In this document: in pieces, positions 1 through 12,900 of the stretch
How positions within the stretch are numbered: position 1 is the stretch's first letter
How the letters are laid out: each line of letters begins with the position of its first letter
Source: Aurelia coerulea
Lineage: Eukaryota > Cnidaria > Scyphozoa > Semaeostomeae > Ulmaridae
DNA: 64,000 nucleotides
Assembly: GCA_039566865.1 (NCBI GenBank)
Contig: CM076949.1
Span: 5,857,501 to 5,921,500 of the forward strand
Direction of reading: 5' to 3'
Translations under genes and position numbers: made by a program
Notes under the pieces: model-generated
Seen by the model: the letters and a program-made list of their open reading frames with translations, nothing else
The model's database searches: none
What the model was told of the DNA's origin: nothing

Positions 1-414
1 AAAGCGTACGAGATTTCTAAGAAATAAAGGAGTTTCACAGATTTTTCATGGATTTTGCTTGAAAACAAAAGAATTTTTGCCACAGGTGTCCGAGATTTTT
101 GGGAGTGAAATCAACCCTCGGGCGAAGTGCCTTTCATATAAGTCTGTGGTGCAGACCATTAGAGAAGAGAATCTTTTCCTTCTCCAGTGCCCTCTACTCA
201 TGGTCTGACTGTCTTTTCACACCTTCAACGCGGCCAACCATAATGTTTTGCATTCTCTGTTTGTTTTGATTTGACTGAGTGCATGAAGTGCACTCAGAGT
301 TGTGAAATCTATTCTTCAGAAACGCAAATCGCCTTTCTTGTCAGAAACCTGGATCTTTCGTTCCACGAAATTTGCCCTTACATCATCGAAACAAGGTCTC
401 TCGTCATCTGGCTT

Positions 415-483
415 TGCTTGCTTGCTTGCTTGCGTGCTTGCTTGCGTCGAGGCTTGCGTAGTTGCGTACTTGCTTGCTTGCCT
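415..483. repeat. Imperfect (CTTG)n just before the LIM2 exon
   Basis: The run cttgcttgcttgcgtgcttg is interrupted by gcgt units. It ends about 30 bases before the acceptor at 516 and may serve as its pyrimidine-rich context. Confidence 0.8.
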
Positions 484-516
484 GCTTTGTACTCATGTTT
501 CAAATTCTTCTTACAG

Positions 517-728
517 GCTATTTGGAACAAGATGTGCAGGCTGTGAAAGTGTGGTGAACGCAGCAGATTTGGTTAGAAGAGTGAATGATCAAGTGTTCCA
601 CATGGCTTGTCTCATCTGCTCACACTGTAACAAGCAAATCACCACTGGCGATCAATTATTCAAAACAGATGAAAATAAATTTGTTTGCAAGGAAGACTTT
701 GAGACGACTAAGAAGCGATCCTTTTCAG
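517..728 (+). CDS. LHX1/5: LHX1/5 exon: second LIM domain
   Basis: The acceptor is ...cttcttacag at 516 and the donor is gtagat at 729. The exon reads LFGTRCAGC through FVCKEDF and carries the LIM spacing C-x2-C, H-x2-C-x2-C-x2-C, C-x2-D ([18 protein letters not shown]). LIM2 domains bind two zinc ions and recruit LDB-type cofactors. The first base completes a codon begun in an upstream exon outside the window. The exon ends in phase 1 after KKRSFS. Confidence 0.92.
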
Positions 729-3354
729 GTAGATTTTCAGACTTTGTTTACATTTTACTGCTATCACAAATTCTACTTTCACAATTTCAACAAGTCGAAG
801 AAAATTGCTAGAAAATATATAAAAATTGCTAAGAAAATTGCATCCTCGTGAAAAATTGTAGAATTTGATTTAGTCGGCCATGTTTTGAGACTTTTGCCGT
901 AGCTCATGAACAAAAGCTAACTGAAAGGGACCAGGACGAAGTGTCGATACTTATTCCCCATCTTCAGCTATGTAGCAAGAGTGAGCATCGTCGAAATAGG
1001 ATCCTTGGGGGCGAGGGGTAACTTAAGTATACGATGTTACAAGGTTGTGAGATTCAAAACATGACAGTACCATTAATGAATGTGGAAAAAGTAAACTAAG
1101 TTAAATGCAGATTTACTGAAAAGCATACCCTTAAATCCGGATACTGATGTAAACGATACTCTTGTCCGAATCCTATCGTAAAGAGCTTCGCCCTAAGCAA
1201 TAACACACCTCCTAATATGGAGTACTTACATTTCTCTACCAGGACCAGGATAAGTTTCGGCGGTACTAACTTTTGGACAAACTTATTTCGAAAGCTATCC
1301 TACTAGAAATGGAATTTGTCCCATTGCAAAACTCTTCTTTGCTTCAAATTCAAATTTACCTGTTGCCTTTTTCCATTGGGATTTCTCATTCTATGAATTG
1401 AATTTAGGATAAGAGCTTCATGAACACTTTTTACGTTGTGTTAGGTTATGTCACTGAAAAATCTATTGAATCAAGCGTGTCTCTAAAACAGATCCGGTCT
1501 AATGCTGTTTTCGAACGAGCAGAGACAGGTGGTTCATCAGTATAATACAAGTGAGTCTGCAACATCTAGACATTAAGGCCCACGCTCAAATAATATAAGC
1601 CGCACCTTACATTGTCAAGTCGTCGTTGTCGAAGTAGAACAAGACATGCACTGTGTAAACCGTAAAAGTACGTTGATTCAAAAGTACGGTGAGTCAAAAA
1701 TGTATGGGCCTTTGAAAGCCTGTATCTCTGAAACCGGTTTCAGATTATTATAAACTGATATTGTTTGTGTAACTAACATCTCAACTTAGATAGAAAATTT
1801 ACTGTATCGAAATGTGTCGTAGCGCTCTCATATTACAAGCAATTCAATGAAAATGCTTCATCTCAAAATTATTCAAAACGAGCGTAAACTCTTTGCTCAA
1901 ATTTGATTTGTCAGTTCAGCCACACACATATCATAATCACATTATGTCCGTCTATCTCATCATTGCTCGAACATTCAGCCGCTTTTTTCTATTTTCTGTC
2001 ATAGTGAGGCTTGATTGCTGGCAAATTCGATCAAGGATTTTTAGACCTGTTTTGAGGATTTTGACATGAAACATTTTTATAAATCGCTCCTAATTTGAGA
2101 ATCATACCGGGTGCGCCAAAATAAACTATTCACGTTTGGCAGGTCACAATATTTTGAACACTGTACCGATTTTGAAGATTTATGACTTAAATATTTAGCA
2201 GAGAGCCTGAATTAGATTCTAGGACTTCTTGCAAATTTTTCCGTTTTCTGTTGTTAGAGCAAGAAGCGAGTTTCTTAAATGTTCGTTTTCGAAAATATCG
2301 AGAACGATAAAAAAACGTCGATCAAATTTTAAAAGATCCAACATGAATAAACAAAGAGAAAACGTTTTCAGGGGGATTTGGGGGCTCAGTATGAACTCTC
2401 GTACAGCATATTACAATTGGTCGATTTTTAGATGGCAAATCACCACGAAAAAGTTATCTCCTTATCCATTCATGTCGATTCTTTAGAAAATTTGATCGAT
2501 GTTTTTTTGATCGTCTTCGGTGTTTTCGAAAACAAAAATCCTAGGAAAGTCGCTTCTAGCTCTAAAAACTGAAAATGAAGAAATTTGCAAAAAATCCCAG
2601 TATCTAATTCATGCTTTCTGCCAACGAATGAGTCCTAAATCTTCAAAATCGGTCCAGTGTACGATTTATTGTGGCCTGCGAAACGTGCATAGTTTATTTT
2701 GGCGCACCCGGTACAACCGATTTTGACCTGCTAAATGTTCTTATCTAAGTGGATATGATAGCTACATATGTATTATCAGTTTATGGGAATCTGAACAATT
2801 ATTTAAGAGCTGCAGACTTTCAAACATCTTTCGTTTTTGACTCACCCGGTATTGTGGAGGAAGCACAGCTCGACAGGTTGCAGCCCATTTTGTTTGCTGG
2901 AGGGTTTGGCTCTCTTTGAAGCAAAATTAACTCTTCATCAATAGGTTAAAGTAACAATCTTAAATATTGTTGAATTAGATTTACGTTCGTTCAAAAGATG
3001 CCCAAAGATGCTACTTTCTTGTTCGCAAAGTTAGGCAAAATACAGACAAGCTCTTTCTTGAAATCGTAGAAAAGTCTTGAACCGATTCTGTTCACTTTTG
3101 CTACATGATACACATTGATAACAGCAGCTTTTAACTTGTTGAAGTGTGCATCCTGTATAAATATTCGGATTATTATTATTATTATTATTAAATATGCAAA
3201 TTAAATATTTATGTATTTATACTTGCTCGGCTGTCCCAGTTTTAGTAACTGACGAAGATTTTATAATCGAAACGTTTTTATTTAAACAGTTGTGTTTCTA
3301 CATTTTATTTTCTGTTTATTCTGGATGTGGTTTTAGTTTATATTATTATTATTA

Positions 3355-3431
<77 letters not shown>

Positions 3432-3863
3432 GTATATTTGTTGCTCACTAACTGTCAGTGGTAATGTGTTCTCGGGGTTTGGCATCAACAAGATTTCTCA
3501 AATCTCGAGAACCTTTCTCAGAATCCTGGCAGAATGTAAGATCACAGTTTTCTGCAACTCAAAAACCCGTGTCTCTATCCCAATGTCCTCCAGTCTCTTC
3601 TTCATTCTCTTTGATGTTGCTCCTGATGCTCCTATGACTATTGGGATGACTGTCCCCCTCATGCCCCATAACTTTTTTATCTCTCGTGCAAGGTCTTGGT
3701 ATTTCTCGATCTTTTCCATCTCTTTGGAGTTTACTCTCGTATCATAGGGAATGTAGCCTGCGTGCAGACTCAACTCCTCAGGAGTTGAGTCTGCACGCAG
3801 GCTAAGGGAATGGCGAAGTCTATGATTTTAGCGAACTTTGTTTCTTGAAATGAAATGATGATG

Positions 3864-3913
<50 letters not shown>

Positions 3914-3915
3914 GA

Positions 3916-3946
<31 letters not shown>

Positions 3947-6900
3947 TATATATCATTATTATTATTACCTAAATATATTGAGTGATACTTCAGGCTCATT
4001 TCCAAGTTGGCTCTTCATCGATAGATTGAAGCAAAAATATAAGGATTTTTCAAGTAGATTTATTTTACTTTTGTTCATAAGTATTTTGACTTACTCTGCA
4101 AATATTTTAGCGCAAATGTTTACAAGAGCACTAGTTCTAAAAAGCAAGCTTTGCACTTTTCTCGTAAAAACCTCGCTTCTGAGAAACGATTAATAGAATG
4201 ATCAAAACGTAAAGACTCCAGGAATATTTTTAAGAAACACGAAGAAATATTAACACTGCAAAGCTGATAACAGGAAAGATGTCATGGGGCTCTAATCTTC
4301 AGTAAAATTAGCATTATTCTATCTTTCATGTGAAATAGAATTCTCTCTCTTGCAAAGCGTAGTTTCATATGTCAAGAAACGCATATCTTGGAGTCTTCGC
4401 AGCTTCATTATGATTCTTGCGTCCAAAAATATGAAAATTATGTACAAAATCTTAGTCCTGAAATGAAGAAATTTTCATTCAAAATTTGGGGATTTTTAGA
4501 TTTGTGATGTGGGCTGATTCAATTTTTTGCAACAATACGTACAATGATCGTCTCCACTGGCTGGATACTTTACAGACACACCCATCCACGAACTCCTTAC
4601 CCTCCTGCCAAGGAACATGCCATTCTCAGCTTGATTCCAACCAGCACCCAGTTGCTGAAAAATTTCCAGGTAGATAATTGGAGTGCCTAGTGGCAGTTAG
4701 GTATTCGACGCACTCATAAATGACGTGAAGTTTACAAATATTTTAAAAATTTTCAGTGGGGTTTCGAAATTTATTTGAAAGTGATAAAGAGCAGTAACAA
4801 TAGGTTCCCATGATAAGATATTCCCTGGGGATTCATTTATCATCCTTTACCATCTATTTTCTTCATCTTTGTATGATATTTCTTTTCCATTTTCAAAATT
4901 TTCAAACTCCAGCCTTCAAATTCCCTCGTGACGTTGCTAGGCTCATTAGGCCAATACACCAAGACCCTATTAGGGGTGCTCAGACTTCCTTGCCCCCCTA
5001 ATGATACCTATTGTGGCCCTGTTTCAAATCTCTCTGCTTCTGCTGATTAATCCTAATTTTCTTATCTTCCTCAACAAAACTAACAATGTTATTTAATCCG
5101 TTTCTGGACAACTTAGAAAGAGATTTGAATGGCACTGTCTGAGTTTAAGTCAGTCTTTGGATGTTTTAAAAGAAGAGTTCGGTTTATTCATTGCTATAAC
5201 TGTGATGTTATCCTTTAAGTACACAAGCAGCTCTTGAGGTCATGGCAGTACACCTTAATCAACTGTCCTTTTCAGTTTCTAACAGCATGTATTAATCTCT
5301 TCTAAAACTGAAGGCTCCTTTCTTTTGATAGTGAAAAGAAAACCTGCGCTAGCCCAGAGACATGGTACCAACTCATTGTGTCTTTTACGTGTTATACAGT
5401 GACAATTTAGCTATTAGTTCTTTTTCCAGTCACCTTCATCGACTACTCTTTTGAGCTTTGAGCAACACGTTTTAATCTCTCCTAGAACTGAAGGCTCCTT
5501 TCTTCAGATAGTAAAATGAAAACCTGCGCTAGCCCAGTTTACAGTGACAGTTTTAGCTACCGGGTGAGGAAAAAACAATCCCTGGTTGAACTCCACTGCT
5601 CCTTGGTTTCATAGCACAATGATAATGTTGGCAAATAAATCATTTAATGGTGAACATGTTCAAATCCATTTTACTGTTCAAATGAAGGTGTTGTGGCGCA
5701 GTGGTGTAATCCTCTGACTTTGCAGCGAGAACAGTCAGGCGGACAGGGTTCGATGCCCGTTAATGCCCCACCACTTGAGCGTCATGACAAGGGGTCGCGG
5801 ACTCGATCAGCGCTTAGCTACTTCTGTGATCCCAGCGCTTGACGCTAAAAACCGCAACTTCACCTTCACTTCACCTTCACCAGAATTTACTCAGCTGAAA
5901 TCGGCCACTCCGTTCTGAAATTATGAAGGATTTTCTAAAGCAGGCCTACGATCGCGACCAACTTTTCCAAATATTTTTGCTGTACAGCAATGACTCCAAC
6001 ACGTCTTAGCATGCGTTATGTCTGTTATCCTCTTGGGAGGATGAACTCGCCCGAAATATTGCTATTATCCTCCCAGCGTTAACGCTATCATCCCTCCAAT
6101 TTGATTACACCTGCTAAAGAATTTAAAAGTCATCGCTGTAAAGGCTGGCATTATAATCCGTTGAAAGAACAATGTTAACTTTTTAACATCCAAATTAAAC
6201 TGTAACAAGGGAGAATACTGTTAAATCCTGCAAGAGAAACAACGAACAGGAGAAAAAATAAGTTAATAGCTGCAACGAAGAGTAACGTTGAATAACCAAA
6301 TCTTTTACAAAATTCAAAAGTGTGAAAAATCAAAAGTTTTTGAAAAATTAAAACCTTTGTAATGTCTGAACTTTTTGAAGAAATACATGAAACGGTTTTA
6401 AAGAAACCCATAGTTTATCAATGTCTACAATATGGTGTCAAGCAGAAGTCTGTCACTCTTCTGGTTTATGATTTAGAATTTGAAATGAATTGAAATGTAT
6501 TGAAATATGAAATACGCCGTAATTTAAAAGAATATTGAAGATTTTGAAAACTACGACTGTAGAATCATGGCAAAATAGCTAGAGTTTCTTTCAAGCCATT
6601 CAATTCAAAGAAAAAGCTAGGTCATCGAATTTTACATGAACCTTTAAAGATTTGATACTTTTGCTAATTTCAAGCGTTCCTTGTGAAATTTTTTGCATCG
6701 ACAGCATTTTGATATGAAAATGTTACGCAAACTATGTGTCGACAATACATGCAGGAGATTTGATGGGATTTGACCGTATGTCATAGCGTCTAGCGTTGCG
6801 TTTAGTGAGCTTAAAGATAGAAACAGCTGTTAGCCTCTGTACAATGACATCACCGCTGCTATTGAACAGACGTATATGAAGAGCCTATGCTTACCGCTGT

Positions 6901-9900
6901 GATTTATTCTTCCGCCAGATGCGCGGCATATGGCATAATTCTTAGTCTTAGAGACGACCCATTGCTTCTTAGCTGAAATCTTTAGGATTCTATCAACGTT
7001 GAAACAACGCGTACAATATAAAGAAATCTCACTCATTTTAATGCATGCATGAGTTTCATTGAGAAAAGATGCTCTTTTCAACGTATATTCTTTCAAATGT
7101 CGTTAAGCATATTTTCAATCGTTGAAAGCCTTTTTTCTGAGATTTACTTGGAATTAATAAGCTGCTTGTGAAAACATACAAAATTCTTTCTTTTCTGACG
7201 AAGCAAATCTTCTTGCAGAACGTGCTGAGATCATTCCTCTTTGTTCCAGCAGATTTTGACACTGGCTGGATCACTTTTGTCTGTCCTTATCAAACGCAAA
7301 AACTGTCTTGTTAAGCTCCGGTCAAACGATCCAACATCTCACCCAACATTTCGCCCAACATCATGTTGGCTGATATGTTGGATCGTTTGACCACCATGTC
7401 GGGTCACCCAGCATCGTCACTTTGGATGTTGGGTGAAATTTGACAGATAAAAAATGTTGGACGAGGACGCCCAACAATTCCTTTGTTCTGAGATATTAGG
7501 TCAATTGTTGGGTCGTTTGACCACCTTATCCGACATTGTTGGCTACGGGGAAACGTTCAGTTCTGACCTAGTTCATTTGAAATTATGGCAAAAAAGATGA
7601 TGGAAAAAGAAGCCTTTGGTTGCTTAAAACTGATTGTCGTTATGGAATGATATGTATCGATGTTTCTCTTTTCTACTGCACTAAACTTTAATGACGTTGA
7701 TTTGAAAAGAAGACTTGCTTGTATCCTTCAAAATTTTCAATAGCAAAATTTCTTCAGAAAACCTTCTTCTTTGCTCTGAATAGACTTGATCAGCTAAGGT
7801 TTGTTTGCAACCAAGTTAAGTCAGGTCAAACCAAGTCAAGTCAATTGTCTCTTAATGAAACATCTTTTGATTTCTTTTATATATTTCGTGCCATGAAAAC
7901 TTATGCCATGACGCAAAATAAAGAATCATACTGCAACTTCCCAACAGTATCATCACATGACTTGAAATGGGTAAAACCTTAGTCGATTTGGTCTATTGAT
8001 AATCTTCACATGAAAACAAAGCGAGATATCTTCCCCATGCAAAAACGATAGACCATTTTGACATTCAGAAAAGGGTCTGGGGAGAGCAATATTCTTCTGG
8101 TAAGTGGGGGACACAAATCTTGTAAATGGCTGCCATGGACCTTTAACGAATGATACATTGGGTGTTACAATTCTGTTGGCTTCAGATTCAAGGTCAGAAA
8201 TAAAAAACTATTTGCCAAAAATATGTCGTATTGCATGTAAGCCTCATAACAAACGAGAGACTCTCTCTCTCTCTCCAACCCAGGTCTCGAATCGAACAGC
8301 GTTTGGCGGGAAAGTATTCATCATAGACCTAATCTGGTTAGGTTTGTTTTACCCATTTCAAGTCATGTGACCATACCCTTGGGAAGTTTTAGTATTATAT
8401 GCTACGTTTTGCACTCATGACATAACTTTGCATGGCACGAATTATGTTAGAGAAATCAAAAGATGCTTTATCAAGAGATTGATCACATGACTTGAAATGG
8501 GTGTAAGCAAACCTTAGCCGATTTGGTCTATCCTTTCTGTTTATCAGAATAAACAAGGCAAGTTTTAAGAATCGATTTTTTCCGATTTTTCAAACCTTCT
8601 CACCGGGTTTGACTCACCCCGGTAATTTTTACTTGTGTTTTCTAATCTTATTTTTTGTTTCTGGTTTAGAATCTTCTCCAATTTCTGACGAAAGTGAAGA
8701 CAAAAATACGACATCAAACGGTAGCGACGATGAAGATGGAGCAAACGGAAAACGAAGGGGACCACGGACGACCATCAAAGCAAAACAATTAGAAACACTG
8801 AAATCAGCTTTCGCAGCAACACCAAAACCTTCCAGACACATACGAGAGAAATTAGCGCAAGAAACTGGCCTAAATATGCGTGTTATTCAAGTTTGGTTTC
8901 AAAACAGACGATCGAAAGAGAGAAGGATGAAACAATTGTCTGTCCTTGGTGGAAGAAGAGCTCCTGGGCGTGGAAGTAAGCATGAAAATCGTTCTGAAAG
9001 AGATAGTCTAGATGGATCCTCGCCAGAATCAATTCCGACATCATACCACTTCTTCCCACCAGGTAAGATCATTGTCATCTTTTTTTTTATCATTCATTTA
9101 AAAAGTTTACAATGAGTTCTACAATCTACAATACTTATCTAATTACTATACAACACTACGGGAACGATACCAGGGGGAGCGAAAAACAATGACTACCCCA
9201 TGGCCAAAAACATAAAGACATATAGCGTTAACCTACATGCAACCAACTAACTGTACACCACGAACGATTAGAAAACTAATGGATAAAGGATAATATACTA
9301 GATTCTGTCTGATATTAGATGTCGTGTCAAGGTTGGGAAGAACTTATTGTCATCTCTTTGTTTAGCAACTGCATTATATCAGACTTGCTCCATGTCTATT
9401 TTTGCATTAACGAAGAATCATTGACAAAGAAAAGAAATAGACTTGGAGCAAGTGTAAACGCTCCTGGATCATAACAACTTTGGTCACTTTGTAACAGATA
9501 AAAATTGTACCAGCACAGTGTAAACGCGGTGTACTGTACATGTTCTATTCTTGCGTCATTTATAGTCCAATTTAATTTAGTTAAATGCTTAAACTTCTTA
9601 TCAAGAATTTCTAGAATCCTTTGGGATACCTTAATTCAATCAAAACAAAGAAAGATACATTTTGTTTACAACTCAATGGGTAACCGTTTCACTCTCCTGA
9701 ACCACAAATGATATCAGTCTGGAAATGTGAACCAATTATTGTCCATTAGGCAACCAAAAGGCTGATAAAAGAGAACCCCCAACTGTTCAAGGGAACTCAA
9801 CATCAACCATTCTCTTCAAGTAGAATTTCTTGCCTCATGGGGATTCATTGTGTGGGGCTTAAACTATATTTGATATTCAGGAATTCACCTAGGACATGTC

Positions 9901-12900
9901 GGTAGTACCCTGACTAGGCCCTGACTGCGATTTGGGAGCGCATTACCAAGCCCCTTTGTTTTCTAAGGATTCAATTGAAATATGTTTGTTGCGTGTGGTA
10001 CTATAGCAATTGAACGATAATATAATAAATAAATTATCCTGGTACCAAAAATAGCTGAGATGTTAAAAACACGACGTTTCATGCGTATACTCGTTATCAA
10101 GTGACTTGACTGGATAACGAGTATACGCTCGAAACGTCGTGTTCTTAAAGGCAATCTGTCCCCTTCGATGAATGAAAATAAAATCGATAAAGATCTCTAT
10201 TGTATATTCCAGAAGTTGGTGTTAATTCGCTTTATCCAAAGAAATCAGGGTCATAGAGACTCGGTGATGCATGAATTTAGCTGCAGCGTAAATAAGGTAA
10301 ATAAAGCTGTAACCAAGGTCAGAACAATAGGGGACAGATTGCTTTTAACATCTCAGCTATTTTTGGTACTAAAATCAGTTATTTATTATATTAGTTTTCT
10401 AAGGATGCTTTTGGTTTGTACCAATTCTGAAAACGGGAGACTTGGCAGACTGGGAATTCGTTTTGGATAGCCTTCCAAAATTCTTAGAACGTTAGCTTTG
10501 GTAGGTTTAGATAGAAGGCCTTGTGAACCTTCTGCTCTTAAAACCCTAAAGGCAGGATGTTTGACAGACTCTTGAGTTCTCGTTTTCATTAGCAAGCCCT
10601 GGTCGTTAATCCGAAACCTACCGTTTCAAGATTTTTGTGTTTAATTGGGAAACATATTTCCGTCTCTTCGAAGTCTCTGTTTTCAGAATTTGATAGATTG
10701 GAATTACCACCCTAGACTCACGAAATAGTCCCAGTTATCGCAACAACAGCAATGACAACAACAACAACAACAACAAAAACATATTTTTTGCTCAATTTGG
10801 GACTTAAAGACTTTCACATAAAAAATGGGACGACGACAAGAAACAAGGAGGGAACCGATTTTTATATTCACATCGAAGCGAGGTTAATTCGTAGTCATGG
10901 CATTTGCCAGTTGGAAGTTTTTATTTCTGGGATTAAGACTCGCGGAAGCTAAATGGCCTACAAAATGAGGAAATTCTGGTTAAAAGTGAAAGGTTTGTTT
11001 GTGCCTATCATGGCAGGAATAGACACTAGAAACAAAACACTCTTTGGAGAAACACAGACTAGTTTCAAGAAAACCATAGTTTACCATATGGTATCAAGCA
11101 TAAGTCTTTCATTCTTCTGGTTTACAATATAGAAATTGACGATGTCATATCCCAAAAGGAGTTGGACCATGAAATACGCTTTATTTTCGGAATATGTTTC
11201 AGATTTCCGAAAAATCCAACGGTAGAATTTTAACGCAGTAGCTACAGTATCTTGCAAGCCATTCAATTCAAAGAAATAGGTCATAGAATTTTACACGAAC
11301 CTTTTTAAAGATATGGAACCTATGCTTAAACTCGTGTGATTGGTTATAATTTGATTGATTAGTTAATAGGGATCAAATAGATAATGGCTCAGCCCTTTTA
11401 TAGTTTTACTGCCCTTAAAGTTCTGACTTCTTGTTCTTTAAAACTACCAAGTGATCTTGCTTCAGGGGCTTCGATCCACCAGAAACGCATTATACACTTA
11501 CAACATATGTAACCACTATCATAAGCTTAATGAGATAAAATGAACCAAGGAATTTAAATATATGATTTATCCGTTTGTTATCTTGTGTTCTATTGAATCT
11601 ACATGATCAGCTCGTAACCAGCCAAAATCACAAGAAAGCTTAAAAGACGTGTATAATCCTAATTTCATTCGTTAGTGTCATGCTGCGCTTTTTCGAATAG
11701 CAAACGTACCCCCTACATGCCTACATGTTTTGTCTTTGCCCATATGTGCCTAATGTGGTTATCTTGCACCGCCTTGATAGCTTAAATGATTTTATTTGCA
11801 TGACCTGAGGGAAGCAAGTTAGATTAATTATATATGTTAAAAGACTTTGACTCGTTAGTTGTCGTAATCTTTTAAATTTTGGTGCACCTTTAACTGTTGT
11901 GCAGAAGAAATTCGCCAAATGTTTGGTTTTCTTGCACCGCCTAGATAGCTTAAATCTTGTTTGTATGACCTGAGGCAGCAAGTTAAACTAGTTCCACGAG
12001 GTGTTCCAAAAAATTGTGCCCCGTTTGTATGGCTGCTGCGAAGGAGCTATAAGCTTAATTGTCTCGGTTTTTTGCACAGCTGCATAGGTCAGGCTTCAAC
12101 GTAGAGTTCAACACTTTGTTTGAGTCAATCTGACAAGTGGTTGCTGAATTATGGTATGGCAAAGGAAAGGCAAAATAAATGGTTGCTGAGAAACAGCACT
12201 TGTGTTATTCTCCAGCAATTTCAAAATTTTAAGTAAATTTCAAAGAAGGGGTTTTCGCGTTGTATTTAAAATTGTTTTTCATTTTTAAAAGGGTCAGTAG
12301 TGTTGTTTATTTATAAGTCACAACACTGTCGACCCTTTAAAAATGCAGAGTAAATTCGAATATGACGCAAAAACCCTTTCATTTACACATCTCTTGATTC
12401 TGACATTTCTGGAGAACATTAGAAGTGCTGTTTTTGAAGCAACCAGTTTCAAAAAATTTTGAAGCAACCATCTATGTTTGTCTTTCCTCTGCCCTAAATC
12501 GGTAACCACTTGTCAGATTCATTCAGACAAGGTCTCTGAACTATGTAACTGTGTAAAGAGCGAGACAATCAAAGCCACTGCTTTTCGACATCGGCCACAG
12601 AAATGAGGCACAATTTTCTGAGACACCATGTATGTTGAATGGACGAGAAAGACGCAAAATAGAGAGAACTGGAGATCCAGGAGCTGCCTAGAGGGATGGC
12701 ATCCGATGACGGCGGTGACATGCCCCTCCCCCCCCCGTTGAAAAGGGGGAAGGGAGAACAGTTCATCTCTATCAATGGCTCAACAATTTTGCAACTGATT
12801 GTACGTGGACGATCTCTTAGCTTTACAGCTGTTTCTCTTTGATGAAAATTTTCTTCGTTTTCCCTCGGAAATCAAAATTTCCTAGCAGATGGTCTTTTAT

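Noticed and set aside
3194..4193. Frames rich in Tyr, Leu, Met or Ile
   Set aside because: Trinucleotide microsatellites read in different frames.
5690..5770. Functional tRNA gene
   Set aside because: A and B boxes are present but the cloverleaf arms do not pair well and a SINE body follows.
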